The notes beneath the pieces were generated by a model. It ran no database searches. It was not told the origin of the DNA and saw only the letters and a program-made list of their open reading frames with translations. From Aureimonas sp. Leaf427 (GTDB taxonomy: Bacteria; Pseudomonadota; Alphaproteobacteria; Rhizobiales; Rhizobiaceae), in NCBI RefSeq assembly GCF_001425485.1, contig NZ_LMQW01000023.1, positions 457 to 64,456 on the forward strand: a stretch of 64,000 nt of DNA, given 5' to 3'. Below, one piece after another: positions 1-10,680 of the stretch; position 1 is the stretch's first letter, and each line of letters begins with the position of its first letter. Position numbers and translations under genes: made by a program.

Positions 1-705
<705 letters not shown>

Positions 706-818
706 GCTGATCGTGCCGATCGCGATGGAAGAGAAGCTGCGCTTCGCCATCCGCGAAGGCGGCCGCACCGTCGGCGCCGGCATCGTGAGCTCCATCGTCG
801 AGTAAGACGAGACGTACT

Positions 819-850
819 ACACCGCCTGCCGGTTCAGGCAGGCGGTGTGT
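819..850 (+). terminator. Hairpin terminator after tuf
   Basis: ACACCGCCTGCC (819-830) and GGCAGGCGGTGT (837-848) form a perfect 12-bp stem around a 6-nt loop. Only a short GT-rich stretch follows rather than a long T tract. It lies just downstream of the duplicated tuf end and about 115 bases before rpsJ, so it probably ends or attenuates the tuf transcript. Confidence 0.65.
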
Positions 851-965
851 TGCCCGGAAGGGCGGTGTGCCGATGTCGGCATGCTCACTGAATTGGCTGA
901 AGACTGCTTAGGCGCTCGGAACTCCGGCGGCCCCAACCCGCGATTCCGACGAGAGGACGATTTCC

Positions 966-1274
966 ATGAACGGCCAGAATATCCGTATCCGCCTGAAGGC
1001 GTTCGATCATCGGGTTCTCGACGCTTCGACGCGTGAGATCGTGTCGACCGCCAAGCGGACGGGTGCGAATGTACGCGGTCCCATTCCGCTTCCGACTCGC
1101 ATCGAGAAGTTTACCGTGAACCGCTCGCCGCACATCGACAAGAAGTCGCGCGAGCAGTTCGAAATGCGCACGCACAAGCGGCTCCTCGACATCGTCGACC
1201 CGACCCCGCAGACGGTCGATGCGCTCATGAAACTCGACCTCGCCGCCGGCGTCGACGTCGAGATCAAGCTCTGA
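966..1274 (+). CDS. rpsJ: 30S ribosomal protein S10
   Basis: 102 residues, normal S10 length, beginning [20 protein letters not shown]10 sits in the 30S head and in many bacteria pairs with NusB in antitermination. The family motif around [17 protein letters not shown] is intact. It is the first gene of the S10 operon and is followed after 28 bases by rplC. The start has an AGAGGA-like ribosome site at about 952-957. Confidence 0.97.
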   Translation: MNGQNIRIRLKAFDHRVLDASTREIVSTAKRTGANVRGPIPLPTRIEKFTVNRSPHIDKKSREQFEMRTHKRLLDIVDPTPQTVDALMKLDLAAGVDVEIKL

Positions 1275-1302
1275 TCGACGAGCTCGGGAAGGATAACGCC
1301 CC

Positions 1303-2019
1303 ATGCGTTCAGGTGTGATTGCACAGAAGATCGGCATGACCCGCGTCTATAATGACGCCGGCGAGCATGTTCCGGTCACCGTTCTCCGCGTTGAGAACTG
1401 CCAGGTCATCGCGCAGCGGACCGAAGATCAGCACGGCTACACCGCCGTGCAGCTCGGTGCCGGCCTCGCGAAGGTCAAGAACACGTCGAAGTCCATGCGC
1501 GGCGTGTTCGCGCAGGTCTCCGTCGAGCCCAAGAAGAAGCTGGTCGAGTTTCGCGTCTCCGCCGATCAGATGATCGACGTCGGTGCCGAGCTGACCGCCG
1601 AACACTTCGTCCCCGGCCAGAAGGTCGACGTGACGGGCACTTCGGTCGGCAAGGGCTTCCAGGGTGTCATGAAGCGCCACAACTTCGGTGGTGGCCGCGC
1701 GACCCACGGTAACTCCGTCTCGCACCGTTCGCACGGTTCGACCGGTCAGCGCCAGGACCCCGGCAAGGTGTTCAAGGGCAAGAAGATGGCCGGCCACATG
1801 GGCGCGGTCCGCGTGACGACCCAGAACCTCGAGATCGTGCGCACCGACGCCGACAAGGGTCTGATCCTCGTCCGTGGCGCCGTCCCCGGCTCGAAGGGCG
1901 GCTGGATCATGATCCGCGACGCCGTAAAGGTCGCGGTTCACAAGGATGCCCCGATGCCCGCCGGTCTGCGCGCCAAGGGCGGTGCAGAGACCGCTGCAGC
2001 TTCCGAGGGAGCGGAGTAA
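1303..2019 (+). CDS. rplC: 50S ribosomal protein L3
   Basis: 238 residues with the L3 pattern: N-terminal [16 protein letters not shown] and the central loop [18 protein letters not shown] that reaches toward the peptidyl transferase centre, followed by [18 protein letters not shown]. An early 23S rRNA binder. The C-terminal tail after residue 215 is Ala/Glu rich, a variable extension. Its stop overlaps the rplD start by one base. Confidence 0.97.
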   Translation: MRSGVIAQKIGMTRVYNDAGEHVPVTVLRVENCQVIAQRTEDQHGYTAVQLGAGLAKVKNTSKSMRGVFAQVSVEPKKKLVEFRVSADQMIDVGAELTAEHFVPGQKVDVTGTSVGKGFQGVMKRHNFGGGRATHGNSVSHRSHGSTGQRQDPGKVFKGKKMAGHMGAVRVTTQNLEIVRTDADKGLILVRGAVPGSKGGWIMIRDAVKVAVHKDAPMPAGLRAKGGAETAAASEGAE

Positions 2020-2639
2020 TGGACGTCACGATCAAATCCCTCGACGGCAAGGATGCCGGCAGCCTCACGCTTGCCGACGACATCTTCGGCCTGGAGCCGC
2101 GCGAGGACATCCTTCAGCGCATGGTCCGCTGGCAGCTCGCCAAGCGCCAGCAGGGCACGCACCAGTCGCTCGGCCGCGCCGAGATCGCCCGCACCGGCGC
2201 CAAGCTCTACAAGCAGAAGGGCACCGGTCGCGCTCGTCACGGCTCCGCCCGCGCCCCGCAGTTCCGTGGCGGCGGCAAGGCTCACGGCCCGGTCTCGCGC
2301 AGCCATGCGCATGACCTGCCGAAGAAGGTGAGGGCGCTCGCGCTTCGTCACGCTCTCTCGGCTAAGGCCAAGACCTCCTCGATCGTCGTCATCGACGATC
2401 TGTCCTCCTCCGAGGGCAAGACCAAGACGATGGTGACGACGCTGGAAGGTCTCGGCCTGACCAACGCGCTCTTCATCGGCGGCGCGGAGCTGGATGCGAA
2501 CTTCTCGCGTTCGGCCCGCAACATCCCGAACATCGACGTGCTGCCCATCCAGGGCATCAACGTCTACGACATTCTGCGCCGTCACACCCTCGTTCTGTCG
2601 AAGGCCGCGGTCGAGGCTCTCGAGGAGCGTTTCAAATGA
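2019..2639 (+). CDS. rplD: 50S ribosomal protein L4
   Basis: 206 residues, typical length. The extended loop [19 protein letters not shown] around residues 60-80 lines the peptide exit tunnel. In enterobacteria L4 autoregulates the S10 operon; no E. coli-type leader is recognisable here, so that role is not claimed. The start overlaps rplC by one base and the stop overlaps rplW in an ATGA. Confidence 0.97.
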   Translation: MDVTIKSLDGKDAGSLTLADDIFGLEPREDILQRMVRWQLAKRQQGTHQSLGRAEIARTGAKLYKQKGTGRARHGSARAPQFRGGGKAHGPVSRSHAHDLPKKVRALALRHALSAKAKTSSIVVIDDLSSSEGKTKTMVTTLEGLGLTNALFIGGAELDANFSRSARNIPNIDVLPIQGINVYDILRRHTLVLSKAAVEALEERFK

Positions 2640-2929
2640 GCGACCTTCGCCACTACGACGTCATCACCTCGCCGGTGATCACCGAGAAGTCGACCCTGTT
2701 GTCGGAAAACAACCAGGTCGTCTTCAATGTCCCGAACAAGGCGACCAAGCCGCAGATCAAGGCGGCGGTCGAGTCGCTGTTCGGGGTCAAGGTCACCGCG
2801 GTCAACACCCTGAACCGCAAGGGCAAGGTCAAGCGCTTCCGCGGCCGGATCGGTCGCCAGAGCGACCAGAAGAAGGCCATCGTGACGCTCGCCGAAGGCC
2901 AGTCGATCGACGTGTCGACCGGTCTCTGA
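2636..2929 (+). CDS. rplW: 50S ribosomal protein L23
   Basis: 97 residues. L23 surrounds the exit tunnel and is the docking site for SRP and trigger factor. [17 protein letters not shown] near the N terminus and [18 protein letters not shown] near the C terminus are family-typical. It overlaps rplD by four bases, so the two are probably translationally coupled. Confidence 0.97.
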   Translation: MSDLRHYDVITSPVITEKSTLLSENNQVVFNVPNKATKPQIKAAVESLFGVKVTAVNTLNRKGKVKRFRGRIGRQSDQKKAIVTLAEGQSIDVSTGL

Positions 2930-2951
2930 TAGCGCGCGGAGGATATCAGTC

Positions 2952-3788
2952 ATGGCATTGAAGAACTTTAAGCCGAACACGCCGAGCCAGCGCCAGCTGG
3001 TCATCGTCGATCGTTCGGGCCTCTGGAACGGCAAGCCGGTCAAGATGCTGACCGAGGGCCTCAGCCAGAAGGGCGGACGCAACAACACGGGCCGCGTGAC
3101 GGCCCGCTACCAGGGCGGCGGTCACAAGCGCTCCTACCGCATCATCGACTTCAAGCGTCGCAAGTTCGACGCCGTCGGTACGGTCGAGCGTCTGGAGTAC
3201 GATCCGAACCGCACCGCGTTCATCGCCCTCATCAAGTATGAGGACGGCGAGCTGGCCTACATCCTGGCGCCGCAGCGCCTGGCCGCCGGCGACAAGGTCG
3301 TCTCGGGTCTTTCCGGGATCGACGTCAAGCCGGGCAATGCGATGCCGCTGGCCTCGATGCCGGTCGGCACCATCATCCACAATGTGGAGATGAAGCCGGA
3401 GAAGGGTGGCCAGATCGCCCGCTCCGCCGGCACCTACGCACAGCTGGTCGGCCGCGATGCCGGCATGGCGATCCTGCGCCTCAACTCGGGTGAGCAGCGT
3501 CTGGTCTCCGGCCAGTGCTTCGCCACGGTCGGCGCGGTGTCGAATGCCGATCACGGCAACATCAATCTCGGCAAGGCGGGTCGTTCTCGCTGGCTCGGCA
3601 AGCGCCCGCACGTTCGCGGTGTCGCCATGAACCCGGTCGATCACCCGCACGGCGGCGGCGAAGGCCGCACCTCCGGCGGTCGTCACCCGGTTTCGCCTTG
3701 GGGCCAGCCGACGAAGGGCAAGCGGACGCGTCAGAACAAGTCCACGGACAAGTTCATCATGCGCTCGCGCCATCAGCGTAAGAAGTAA
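2952..3788 (+). CDS. rplB: 50S ribosomal protein L2
   Basis: 278 residues. L2 is the most conserved large-subunit protein and supports the peptidyl transferase centre. The C-terminal signature [20 protein letters not shown] contains the conserved histidine. The N-terminal RNA-binding OB fold ([18 protein letters not shown]) is intact. A GGAGGA ribosome site lies at about 2938-2943. Confidence 0.98.
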   Translation: MALKNFKPNTPSQRQLVIVDRSGLWNGKPVKMLTEGLSQKGGRNNTGRVTARYQGGGHKRSYRIIDFKRRKFDAVGTVERLEYDPNRTAFIALIKYEDGELAYILAPQRLAAGDKVVSGLSGIDVKPGNAMPLASMPVGTIIHNVEMKPEKGGQIARSAGTYAQLVGRDAGMAILRLNSGEQRLVSGQCFATVGAVSNADHGNINLGKAGRSRWLGKRPHVRGVAMNPVDHPHGGGEGRTSGGRHPVSPWGQPTKGKRTRQNKSTDKFIMRSRHQRKK

Positions 3789-3802
3789 GAGAGGGTTTCT
3801 TC

Positions 3803-4081
3803 ATGACACGTTCCGTCTGGAAGGGTCCGTTCGTCGATGGCTACCTGCTGAAGAAGGCCGACAAGGTTCGCGAAGGCGGCCGCAACGAGGTGATCAAGAT
3901 CTGGAGCCGTCGCTCCACGATCCTGCCCCAGTTCGTCGGCCTGACCTTCGGTGTCTACAACGGCTCGAAGCACATCCCGGTCTCCGTCAACGAGGACATG
4001 ATCGGTCACAAGTTCGGTGAGTTCTCTCCGACCCGGACCTATTACGGCCATGGCGCCGATAAGAAGTCGAAGAGGAAGTAA
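3803..4081 (+). CDS. rpsS: 30S ribosomal protein S19
   Basis: 92 residues. S19 forms part of the 30S head with S13 and contacts the A-site t[22 protein letters not shown] at the N terminus and [20 protein letters not shown] near the C terminus are diagnostic. It has a GAGAGGG ribosome site and leaves two bases before rplV. Confidence 0.97.
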   Translation: MTRSVWKGPFVDGYLLKKADKVREGGRNEVIKIWSRRSTILPQFVGLTFGVYNGSKHIPVSVNEDMIGHKFGEFSPTRTYYGHGADKKSKRK

Positions 4082-4083
4082 CG

Positions 4084-4473
4084 ATGGGCAAGCCGAAGCT
4101 CGAACGTCAGCTCAAGGACAACGAGGCTCGCGCGGTCGCCCGCACGATCCGCGTCAGCCCGCAGAAGCTGAACCTCGTGGCCGCGATGATCCGCGGCAAG
4201 AAGGTCGGAGCGGCCGTCGCCGATCTCACCTTCTCGCGCAAGCGCATCTCGGAAACGGTTCTGAAGACGCTGCAGAGCGCCATCGCCAATGCCGAGAACA
4301 ACCACGATCTCGACGTCGACTCGCTCGTCGTCGCCGAGGCCTACGTGGGCAAGTCGATCACCATGAAGCGCTTCCACGCTCGCGGCCGTGGCCGTGCGAG
4401 CCGCATCGAGAAGCCGTTCGCGCACCTGACCATCGTCGTGCGCGAAGTCGCGGAAGCCGAGGAGGCCGCCTGA
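4084..4473 (+). CDS. rplV: 50S ribosomal protein L22
   Basis: 129 residues. L22 extends a beta-hairpin into the exit tunnel opposite L4. [20 protein letters not shown] and [20 protein letters not shown] are family-typical, the second being the tunnel hairpin. The stop overlaps the rpsC start (TGATG), consistent with coupled translation. Confidence 0.97.
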   Translation: MGKPKLERQLKDNEARAVARTIRVSPQKLNLVAAMIRGKKVGAAVADLTFSRKRISETVLKTLQSAIANAENNHDLDVDSLVVAEAYVGKSITMKRFHARGRGRASRIEKPFAHLTIVVREVAEAEEAA

Positions 4474-5180
4474 TGGGTCAGAAAATCAATCCGACCGGCT
4501 TCCGGCTCGGCATCAATCAGACCTGGGATTCGCGCTGGTATGCGAACACCGGCGAATACGGCAAGCTGCTCCACGAGGATCTCGCGATCCGCAAGTACCT
4601 CATGGACGAGCTGAAGCAGGCGGCGATCTCCAAGGTAGTCATCGAGCGCCCGCACAAGAAGTGCCGCATCACGATCCACTCGGCTCGCCCGGGCATCGTG
4701 ATCGGCAAGAAGGGCGCCGACATCGAGAAGCTCCGCAAGAAGCTGACCTCGATGACTGCGGCCGAGACGCACATCAACATCGTCGAGGTGCGCAAGCCCG
4801 AGACGGACGCGACCCTCGTCGCGCAGTCGATCGCTCAGCAGCTCGAGCGTCGCGTCGCCTTCCGTCGCGCCATGAAGCGCGCCGTCCAGTCCGCCATGCG
4901 CCTCGGCGCGGAAGGCATCCGCATCAACTGCGGCGGTCGTCTCGGCGGTGCCGAGATCGCGCGTATGGAGTGGTACCGCGAAGGCCGCGTTCCGCTGCAC
5001 ACGCTGCGCGCGGACATCGACTACGGCGTTGCCGAGGCCCATACGGCCTATGGCGTATGCGGCGTTAAGGTCTGGATCTTCAAGGGCGAGATCCTCGAGC
5101 ACGATCCGATGGCGTCCGAACGCCGGGCGATCGAGGGCGATGCGTCGGGCGGCAATCAGCGCCGTCGCGAACACGCCTGA
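4473..5180 (+). CDS. rpsC: 30S ribosomal protein S3
   Basis: 235 residues, starting [14 protein letters not shown] at the ATG that overlaps the rplV stop; an in-frame extension upstream would run through rplV and is rejected. The KH domain motif [17 protein letters not shown] and the C-terminal [20 protein letters not shown] are present. S3 lines the mRNA entry channel with S4 and S5. Confidence 0.97.
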   Translation: MGQKINPTGFRLGINQTWDSRWYANTGEYGKLLHEDLAIRKYLMDELKQAAISKVVIERPHKKCRITIHSARPGIVIGKKGADIEKLRKKLTSMTAAETHINIVEVRKPETDATLVAQSIAQQLERRVAFRRAMKRAVQSAMRLGAEGIRINCGGRLGGAEIARMEWYREGRVPLHTLRADIDYGVAEAHTAYGVCGVKVWIFKGEILEHDPMASERRAIEGDASGGNQRRREHA

Positions 5181-5204
5181 ACCTAGGGTTTCGGAGTCAA
5201 TTCA

Positions 5205-5618
5205 ATGTTGCAGCCAAAGCGCACGAAATTCCGGAAGGCGTTCAAGGGACGCATTCACGGAAATGCGAAGGGCGGTACCAATCTCGACTATGGGACCTTC
5301 GGCCTGAAGGCCCTGGAGCCCGAGCGCGTCACGGCGCGGCAGATCGAGGCGGCCCGCCGCGCGATCACCCGCCAGATGAAGCGTCAGGGTCGTGTCTGGA
5401 TCCGCATCTTCCCCGACGTTCCGGTGACGGCGAAGCCGACCGAAGTCCGAATGGGCAAGGGCAAGGGTTCCGTCGAGTATTGGGCGGCCCGCGTCCATCC
5501 CGGCCGTATCATGTTCGAGATCGACGGCGTATCCGAGGAACTGGCGCGCGAGGCTCTTCGCCTCGGAGCCGCCAAGCTTCCGATCCGCACGCGCTTCATC
5601 CAGCGCATCGCCGAGTAA
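5205..5618 (+). CDS. rplP: 50S ribosomal protein L16
   Basis: 137 residues, full length. L16 organises the A-site region of the large subunit. [16 protein letters not shown] and [20 protein letters not shown] are conserved; the Arg in the second stretch is the position hydroxylated by RoxA in E. coli. It is followed after 12 bases by rpmC. Confidence 0.97.
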   Translation: MLQPKRTKFRKAFKGRIHGNAKGGTNLDYGTFGLKALEPERVTARQIEAARRAITRQMKRQGRVWIRIFPDVPVTAKPTEVRMGKGKGSVEYWAARVHPGRIMFEIDGVSEELAREALRLGAAKLPIRTRFIQRIAE

Positions 5619-5630
5619 GGAGACATTCCG

Positions 5631-5831
5631 ATGAAAGCCTCCGACGTCATTTCGATGACCCCCGACCAGCTCACCGACGAGCTGGGCAAGCTGAAGAAGG
5701 AGCAGTTCAACCTGCGCTTCCAGGGTGCGACGGGCCAGATCGAGAACACCGCTCGCATCCGCCAGGTTCGCCGGGCCATCGCGCGCATCAAGACAATCGC
5801 CCGCCAGAAGGCGGCTACGGCCAAGGCCTGA
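5631..5831 (+). CDS. rpmC: 50S ribosomal protein L29
   Basis: 66 residues, two predicted helices, with [19 protein letters not shown] matching the conserved core. L29 lies near the tunnel exit beside L23. An AGGAG ribosome site lies immediately upstream of the ATG. It is in the standard position between rplP and rpsQ. Confidence 0.96.
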   Translation: MKASDVISMTPDQLTDELGKLKKEQFNLRFQGATGQIENTARIRQVRRAIARIKTIARQKAATAKA

Positions 5832-5842
5832 GGTAGAACACC

Positions 5843-6088
5843 ATGCCGAAACGCGTTTTGCAGGGGACTGTGGTCTCCGACAAGAACGACAAGACCGTCG
5901 TCGTGCTCGTCGAGCGTCGCTTCACGCATCCTCTCTTCAAGAAGACCGTGCGGCGTTCGAAGAAGTACAAGGCCCATGACGAGGGCAACCTTTGCAAGGT
6001 CGGCGACGTCGTCTCCATCGAGGAGACCCGTCCGATCTCGAAGGACAAGACTTGGATCGTCCTCCGGGACGGCGAAGCAGCCCATTGA
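5843..6088 (+). CDS. rpsQ: 30S ribosomal protein S17
   Basis: 81 residues, OB fold. [19 protein letters not shown] and the [20 protein letters not shown] stretch are diagnostic. S17 is a primary 16S rRNA binder. It is the last gene of the classical S10 operon, and a strong hairpin follows it before rplN. Confidence 0.96.
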   Translation: MPKRVLQGTVVSDKNDKTVVVLVERRFTHPLFKKTVRRSKKYKAHDEGNLCKVGDVVSIEETRPISKDKTWIVLRDGEAAH

Positions 6089-6096
6089 TATAGGTG

Positions 6097-6126
6097 CCGG
6101 AAGACGCTAATCCCCGCGTCTTCCGG
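6097..6126 (+). promoter_or_regulatory. Perfect hairpin at the S10/spc operon boundary
   Basis: CCGGAAGACGC (6097-6107) pairs perfectly with GCGTCTTCCGG (6116-6126) around an 8-nt loop. There is no T tract behind it. It sits in the 62-base gap between rpsQ and rplN, where the S10 and spc operons are separated in E. coli. It may be an attenuator, an RNA processing site or a 3' end stabiliser. Confidence 0.6.
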
Positions 6127-6150
6127 GTAAGAGTTTGAAGGCGGCCTGAC

Positions 6151-6519
6151 ATGATTCAGATGCAAACAAACCTCGACGTGGCCGACAATTCGGGCGCTCG
6201 TCGTGTCATGTGCATCAAAGTGCTCGGCGGCTCGAAGCGGAAGTATGCCTCGGTCGGCGACATTATCGTCGTTTCGATCAAAGAGGCGATCCCGCGCGGC
6301 CGCGTGAAGAAGGGCGACGTGATGAAAGCCGTGGTGGTGCGCACCGCGAAGGACATCCGTCGCGCCGACGGTTCGGTGATCCGGTTCGACCGGAACGCCG
6401 CCGTTCTCATCGACAACAAGAAAGAGCCGGTCGGCACGCGCATCTTCGGACCGGTCCCCCGCGAGCTTCGTGGCCGTAACCACATGAAGATCATCTCGCT
6501 GGCGCCTGAAGTGCTGTAA
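6151..6519 (+). CDS. rplN: 50S ribosomal protein L14
   Basis: 122 residues. [19 protein letters not shown] and the central [20 protein letters not shown] are characteristic. L14 forms inter-subunit bridges with 16S rRNA. First gene of the spc-type block; an upstream GAAGG may serve as ribosome site. Confidence 0.97.
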   Translation: MIQMQTNLDVADNSGARRVMCIKVLGGSKRKYASVGDIIVVSIKEAIPRGRVKKGDVMKAVVVRTAKDIRRADGSVIRFDRNAAVLIDNKKEPVGTRIFGPVPRELRGRNHMKIISLAPEVL

Positions 6520-6530
6520 GGAACCGGACG

Positions 6531-6854
6531 ATGCAGAAGATCAAGAAGGGCGACAAGGTCGTCGTTTTGGCCGGTAAGGACAAGGGTCTTTCCGGCGAAG
6601 TGCTCCAGGTCATGCCCAAGGACGACAAGGCTGTCGTGCGCGGCGTGAACATGGTCAAGCGCCACACCCGCCAGACGGCGAGCCAGGAAGCGGGCATCAT
6701 CTCCAAGGAAGCCCCGATCCACCTGTCGAACCTGTCGGTCGCCGATCCCAAGGACGGCAAGCCGACCCGCGTCGGGTTCAAGGTTGTCGGAGAAGGCGAG
6801 ACCGCCCGCAAGGTGCGCGTCGCCAAGCGTTCGGGAGAACAGATCGATGTCTGA
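6531..6854 (+). CDS. rplX: 50S ribosomal protein L24
   Basis: 107 residues with the KOW motif [19 protein letters not shown] at the N terminus. L24 initiates large-subunit assembly. Its last eight bases overlap the start of rplE. Confidence 0.96.
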   Translation: MQKIKKGDKVVVLAGKDKGLSGEVLQVMPKDDKAVVRGVNMVKRHTRQTASQEAGIISKEAPIHLSNLSVADPKDGKPTRVGFKVVGEGETARKVRVAKRSGEQIDV

Positions 6855-7404
6855 GACGTCCTATACCCCGCGGCTGAAGACGGTCTACCAGACCGACATC
6901 CGCAAGGCGATGCAGGAGCAGTTCTCCTACGACAACGTCATGATGGTGCCTCGTATCGACAAGGTCGTCATCAACATGGGCGTCGGTGAGGCCACCGGCG
7001 ATTCCAAGAAGCCGACCGTCGCTGCGGACGACCTCGCCAAGATCGCCGGCCAGAAGCCGGTCATCACCAAGGCCCGCACCTCGATCGCCGGCTTCAAGGT
7101 TCGCGAGAACATGCCGATCGGCGCGAAGGTCACGCTTCGCAAGGACAAGATGTACGAGTTCCTGGATCGTCTGATCCAGATCGCTCTGCCGCGCGTCCGC
7201 GATTTCCGCGGCCTCAACCCCAAGAGCTTCGATGGCAATGGCAACTTCGCCATGGGCATCAAGGAACATATCGTTTTCCCCGAGATCAACTACGACAAGG
7301 TCGATCAGATGTGGGGCATGGACATCATCGTCTGCACGACGGCGAAGACGGACGACGAAGCACGGGCGCTCCTGAAGGCGTTCAACTTCCCGTTCCGCCA
7401 GTAA
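6847..7404 (+). CDS. rplE: 50S ribosomal protein L5
   Basis: 185 residues from the ATG at 6847 ([19 protein letters not shown]), which gives the standard length. A longer in-frame start at 6784 would lie deep inside rplX and is rejected. L5 binds 5S rRNA and contacts P-site t[19 protein letters not shown] and [19 protein letters not shown] are conserved. Confidence 0.96.
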   Translation: MSETSYTPRLKTVYQTDIRKAMQEQFSYDNVMMVPRIDKVVINMGVGEATGDSKKPTVAADDLAKIAGQKPVITKARTSIAGFKVRENMPIGAKVTLRKDKMYEFLDRLIQIALPRVRDFRGLNPKSFDGNGNFAMGIKEHIVFPEINYDKVDQMWGMDIIVCTTAKTDDEARALLKAFNFPFRQ

Positions 7405-7430
7405 CGACAGGCGAGCAAAGGACAATTTAG

Positions 7431-7736
7431 ATGGCCAAGAAAAGCTCGATCGAGAAGAACAATCGTCGCGTGAAGCTGGTGGAGAAGTTCGCCGCCAAGC
7501 GTGCCGCTCTCAAGGTCGTGACGAAGGACCAGGATGCCAGCATGGAAGAGCGCTTCCGCGCTCAGCTGGAACTGGCCGAACTGCCGCGCAACAGCTCGAA
7601 GGTGCGCATCCGCAACCGCTGCGAAGTGACCGGGCGCCCGCGCGCCTACTATCGCAAGCTGAAGATGTCGCGTATCGCGCTCCGGGACCTTGGCAATAAC
7701 GGCCAGATCCCCGGTATCGTGAAGTCGAGCTGGTAA
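7431..7736 (+). CDS. rpsN: 30S ribosomal protein S14
   Basis: 101 residues, the long zinc-independent form: the CXXC pairs of the short zinc form are absent, and [19 protein letters not shown] is the conserved C-terminal region. S14 binds the 30S head near S3 and S10. Confidence 0.97.
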   Translation: MAKKSSIEKNNRRVKLVEKFAAKRAALKVVTKDQDASMEERFRAQLELAELPRNSSKVRIRNRCEVTGRPRAYYRKLKMSRIALRDLGNNGQIPGIVKSSW

Positions 7737-7748
7737 GGAGAGACCGCC

Positions 7749-8147
7749 ATGGCACTGTCAGATCCGCTCGGCGATATGCTGACCCGCATCCGCAACGCGA
7801 TCATGCGCAACAAGTCGTCGGTCATGACCCCGGCTTCGAAGCTTCGTGGCCGCGTGCTCGACGTCCTCAAGGACGAGGGCTACATCCGCGGCTACACCGA
7901 GACCGCCTTCGAGAACGGCAAGTCCGAGTTCGAGATCGAGCTGAAGTACTACGAGGGCGCTCCGGTCATCCGCGAGATCGCCCGCGTGTCCAAGCCCGGC
8001 CGCCGCGTGTACGTGTCCGCCAAGACCATTCCGCACATCGCGAACGGTCTCGGCATTTCGGTCCTCTCCACGCCCAAGGGCGTGATGGCCGATCACAATG
8101 CTCGCGAACAGAACGTCGGCGGCGAGATCCTCTGCCGCGTCGTCTGA
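7749..8147 (+). CDS. rpsH: 30S ribosomal protein S8
   Basis: 132 residues. [17 protein letters not shown] at the start and [20 protein letters not shown] near the end are S8 signatures. S8 binds the central domain of 16S rRNA; in E. coli it also represses spc translation. A GGAGAG ribosome site precedes the ATG. Confidence 0.97.
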   Translation: MALSDPLGDMLTRIRNAIMRNKSSVMTPASKLRGRVLDVLKDEGYIRGYTETAFENGKSEFEIELKYYEGAPVIREIARVSKPGRRVYVSAKTIPHIANGLGISVLSTPKGVMADHNAREQNVGGEILCRVV

Positions 8148-8191
8148 CGCGCAGAGTGGTCTCACCCGAATAGAAACGGACAGGTTGCACG

Positions 8192-8725
8192 ATGTCTCGT
8201 ATTGGTAAGAAGCCGGTGTCGCTGCCGGACGGCGTGACCGCTTCCGTCGACGGGCAGACCGTCACCGCGAAGGGTCCGAAGGGCGAACTCAAGTTCGTCG
8301 TGAACGACGAGGTTCTCGTCAAGATGGAAGACGGCGCGATCGCCGTCGATCCTCGTGACGAGACCAAGACCGCGCGCTCCAAGTGGGGCATGTCGCGGAC
8401 GATGATCTCGAACATCCTGACGGGTGTTAAGGGTGGCTTCGAGAAGAAGCTCGAGATCTCCGGCGTCGGCTATCGCGCCTCGCTTCAGGGCAAGAACCTG
8501 CAGCTGGCCCTTGGCTACAGCCACGAGGTGCTTTATCCGATCCCGGAAGGCATCCAGATCACGGTTCCCAAGCCGACCGAGATCCTGATCTCGGGCATCG
8601 ACAAGCAGCGCGTCGGCCAGGTCGCCGCGGAGATCCGCGAGTATCGCGGCCCCGAGCCCTACAAGGGCAAGGGTGTGAAGTACGCGGGCGAAGCGATCGT
8701 CCGTAAGGAAGGCAAGAAGAAGTAA
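8192..8725 (+). CDS. rplF: 50S ribosomal protein L6
   Basis: 177 residues, two tandem RNA-binding domains. [17 protein letters not shown] and the C-terminal [20 protein letters not shown] are diagnostic. L6 lies near the sarcin-ricin loop and the GTPase centre. Confidence 0.97.
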   Translation: MSRIGKKPVSLPDGVTASVDGQTVTAKGPKGELKFVVNDEVLVKMEDGAIAVDPRDETKTARSKWGMSRTMISNILTGVKGGFEKKLEISGVGYRASLQGKNLQLALGYSHEVLYPIPEGIQITVPKPTEILISGIDKQRVGQVAAEIREYRGPEPYKGKGVKYAGEAIVRKEGKKK

Positions 8726-8734
8726 GGACGGACC

Positions 8735-9097
8735 ATGGCTACCCAGAAAGAGACTCTGCGGCGCCGCGCCTCGCGCGTCCGTCGTTCGCTGAAGAAGATC
8801 GCCAATGGCCGCCCGCGGCTTTCGGTGCATCGCTCGTCGAAGAACATCTACGCTCAGGTCATCGACGACGCGGAAGGCCGGACGCTCGCCGCCGCCTCCA
8901 CGCTCGACACGGGTCTGCGCGGAGAGCTGAAGACGGGTGCCGACAAGGACGCTGCGGCGGCCGTTGGCAAGCTGGTCGCCGAGCGTGCGCTCGCTGCCGG
9001 CGTGAAGGACGTCGTGTTCGATCGCGGCTCGTTCATCTACCACGGCCGCGTCAAGGCGCTGGCCGAGTCCGCCCGTGAAGGCGGCCTGAACTTCTAA
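8735..9097 (+). CDS. rplR: 50S ribosomal protein L18
   Basis: 120 residues. [20 protein letters not shown] and the C-terminal [20 protein letters not shown] are typical. L18 binds 5S rRNA with L5. A GGACGG ribosome site lies upstream. Confidence 0.97.
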   Translation: MATQKETLRRRASRVRRSLKKIANGRPRLSVHRSSKNIYAQVIDDAEGRTLAAASTLDTGLRGELKTGADKDAAAAVGKLVAERALAAGVKDVVFDRGSFIYHGRVKALAESAREGGLNF

Positions 9098-9161
9098 ACT
9101 GGTCCCGCTTTACGCGGGTCCCCACTCTCGGACGCCTCCGGAAAAAAATAAGGATAGGATC

Positions 9162-9722
9162 ATGGCGCCAAGAAACGATCGCAACGATCGCAACAACCGC
9201 GAAGAGCGCGACGACGGCTTCGTCGACAAGCTCGTTCACATCAACCGCGTCGCCAAGGTCGTGAAGGGCGGACGCCGGTTCGGTTTCGCCGCTCTCGTCG
9301 TCGTCGGCGATCTCAAGGGCCGCGTCGGCTTCGGCCATGGCAAGGCCCGCGAAGTGCCGGAAGCCATCCGCAAGGCGACGGAAGCCGCCAAGCGCGACCT
9401 GATCTTCGTGCCGCTGCGCGAAGCCCGCACGCTGCATCACGACGTCGAAGGCCGTCACGGCGCTGGCCGTGTTTTGCTGCGTTCGGCCGAGGCTGGTACC
9501 GGCATCATCGCTGGCGGCCCGATGCGCGCCGTGTTCGAGGCTGTCGGAATGCACGACGTCGTGGCCAAGTCCCTCGGTTCCTCGAACCCCTACAACATGG
9601 TGCGTGCGACATTCGACGCGCTCAAGGGTTCGATGCATCCCAAGGACGTCGCGTCCCGTCGTGGCATCAAGTACTCGACGCTCCAGGCCCGTCGCCGCGA
9701 TCTCGTCGGCGCCGAAGATTGA
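9162..9722 (+). CDS. rpsE: 30S ribosomal protein S5
   Basis: 186 residues. The N-terminal dsRNA-binding fold begins [19 protein letters not shown]; the central [18 protein letters not shown] is conserved. S5 acts in decoding fidelity at the 30S shoulder. A short Asn/Arg/Asp repeat ([15 protein letters not shown]) forms a variable N-terminal tail. An AAGGA site lies upstream of the ATG. Confidence 0.96.
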   Translation: MAPRNDRNDRNNREERDDGFVDKLVHINRVAKVVKGGRRFGFAALVVVGDLKGRVGFGHGKAREVPEAIRKATEAAKRDLIFVPLREARTLHHDVEGRHGAGRVLLRSAEAGTGIIAGGPMRAVFEAVGMHDVVAKSLGSSNPYNMVRATFDALKGSMHPKDVASRRGIKYSTLQARRRDLVGAED

Positions 9723-9779
9723 TGGGGCAGGGCGGGCGGCCATATGGGTCCGCCTGCCTGCTGATTGAGGAGTTTTCCC

Positions 9780-9983
9780 ATGTCCGCCACCCCTTCCACG
9801 GGCAAGTACGTCACGGTCGAGCAGGTCGGTAGCCCGATCCGCCGCCCCGTCGAGCAGCGCCAGACCCTCATCGGTCTCGGCCTCAACAAGATGCACCGCC
9901 GCAGCACGCTTCTGGACACCCCGTCCGTGCGTGGCATGATCGCCAAGGTCGCCCACCTCGTCCGCGTCGTGGACGAGGTCTGA
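9780..9983 (+). CDS. rpmD: 50S ribosomal protein L30
   Basis: 67 residues from the ATG at 9780, which has an AGGAG ribosome site at 9767-9771; an upstream in-frame start at 9765 would include that site and is rejected. [20 protein letters not shown] is the L30 signature. It lies between rpsE and rplO as usual. Confidence 0.95.
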   Translation: MSATPSTGKYVTVEQVGSPIRRPVEQRQTLIGLGLNKMHRRSTLLDTPSVRGMIAKVAHLVRVVDEV

Positions 9984-10008
9984 TCCGGGCCGTCGAGGAG
10001 TCACACCT

Positions 10009-10497
10009 ATGAAACTCAACGAACTCTCCGATCTGCCGGGCGCCCGTCATTCGAAGAAGCGTCTCGGACGCGGCATCGGTTCCGGCTCGGGCAAGACCGC
10101 CGGTCGCGGCGTCAAGGGTCAGAAGTCCCGTTCGGGCGTCGCGATCAACGGCTTCGAGGGCGGCCAGATGCCGCTCTACCGTCGCCTGCCGAAGCGCGGC
10201 TTCACGAACATCTTCGCCAAGGACTTCAACGTCGTTTCCGTCGGCCGCATCCAGGCCGCGATCGACGCCGGCAAGCTCGACGCCGCCGCAACGATCGATT
10301 CGGCCGCTCTGAAGGCCTCCGGCATCCTGCGCCGCTCCAAGGACGGCGTTCGTCTGCTCGGCGACGGCGAGCTGACCGTTAAACTTTCGATTTCTGTGGA
10401 TGGCGCTTCCAAGTCTGCCATCGAGAAGGTCGAGAAGGCGGGCGGCACGGTAACGCTACCTGTCAAGGCAGAGGCTCCGGCAGACGCCGAAGCCTGA
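10009..10497 (+). CDS. rplO: 50S ribosomal protein L15
   Basis: 162 residues. The N-terminal glycine-rich arm [20 protein letters not shown] penetrates 23S rRNA, and [17 protein letters not shown] is conserved. It ends the large run of closely packed genes; a 183-base gap with a hairpin separates it from secY. Confidence 0.96.
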   Translation: MKLNELSDLPGARHSKKRLGRGIGSGSGKTAGRGVKGQKSRSGVAINGFEGGQMPLYRRLPKRGFTNIFAKDFNVVSVGRIQAAIDAGKLDAAATIDSAALKASGILRRSKDGVRLLGDGELTVKLSISVDGASKSAIEKVEKAGGTVTLPVKAEAPADAEA

Positions 10498-10510
10498 ACC
10501 TGACCGATCT

Positions 10511-10556
10511 CGAAGGGCCGCTTTGCGGCCCTTCGGCATGATGGCGCCCCTTTTTT
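10511..10556 (+). terminator. Hairpin with delayed T tract between rplO and secY
   Basis: CGAAGGGCCGC (10511-10521) and GCGGCCCTTCG (10525-10535) form a perfect 11-bp stem with a TTT loop. A run of six T follows at 10551-10556, 15 bases after the stem, so it is not a textbook terminator. It probably attenuates read-through into secY. Confidence 0.5.
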
Positions 10557-10680
10557 CCCAGACGGTTCCCGACACTAAGCTTTGCTTGATCGGAGAGGCC
10601 GCGGCGCCTATCTCTCGGGCTCCTTCGGGGGAGGGGGCTGACCTCCAAGACCCTAGGGGCAACCCGGAGATTTCTGATCT

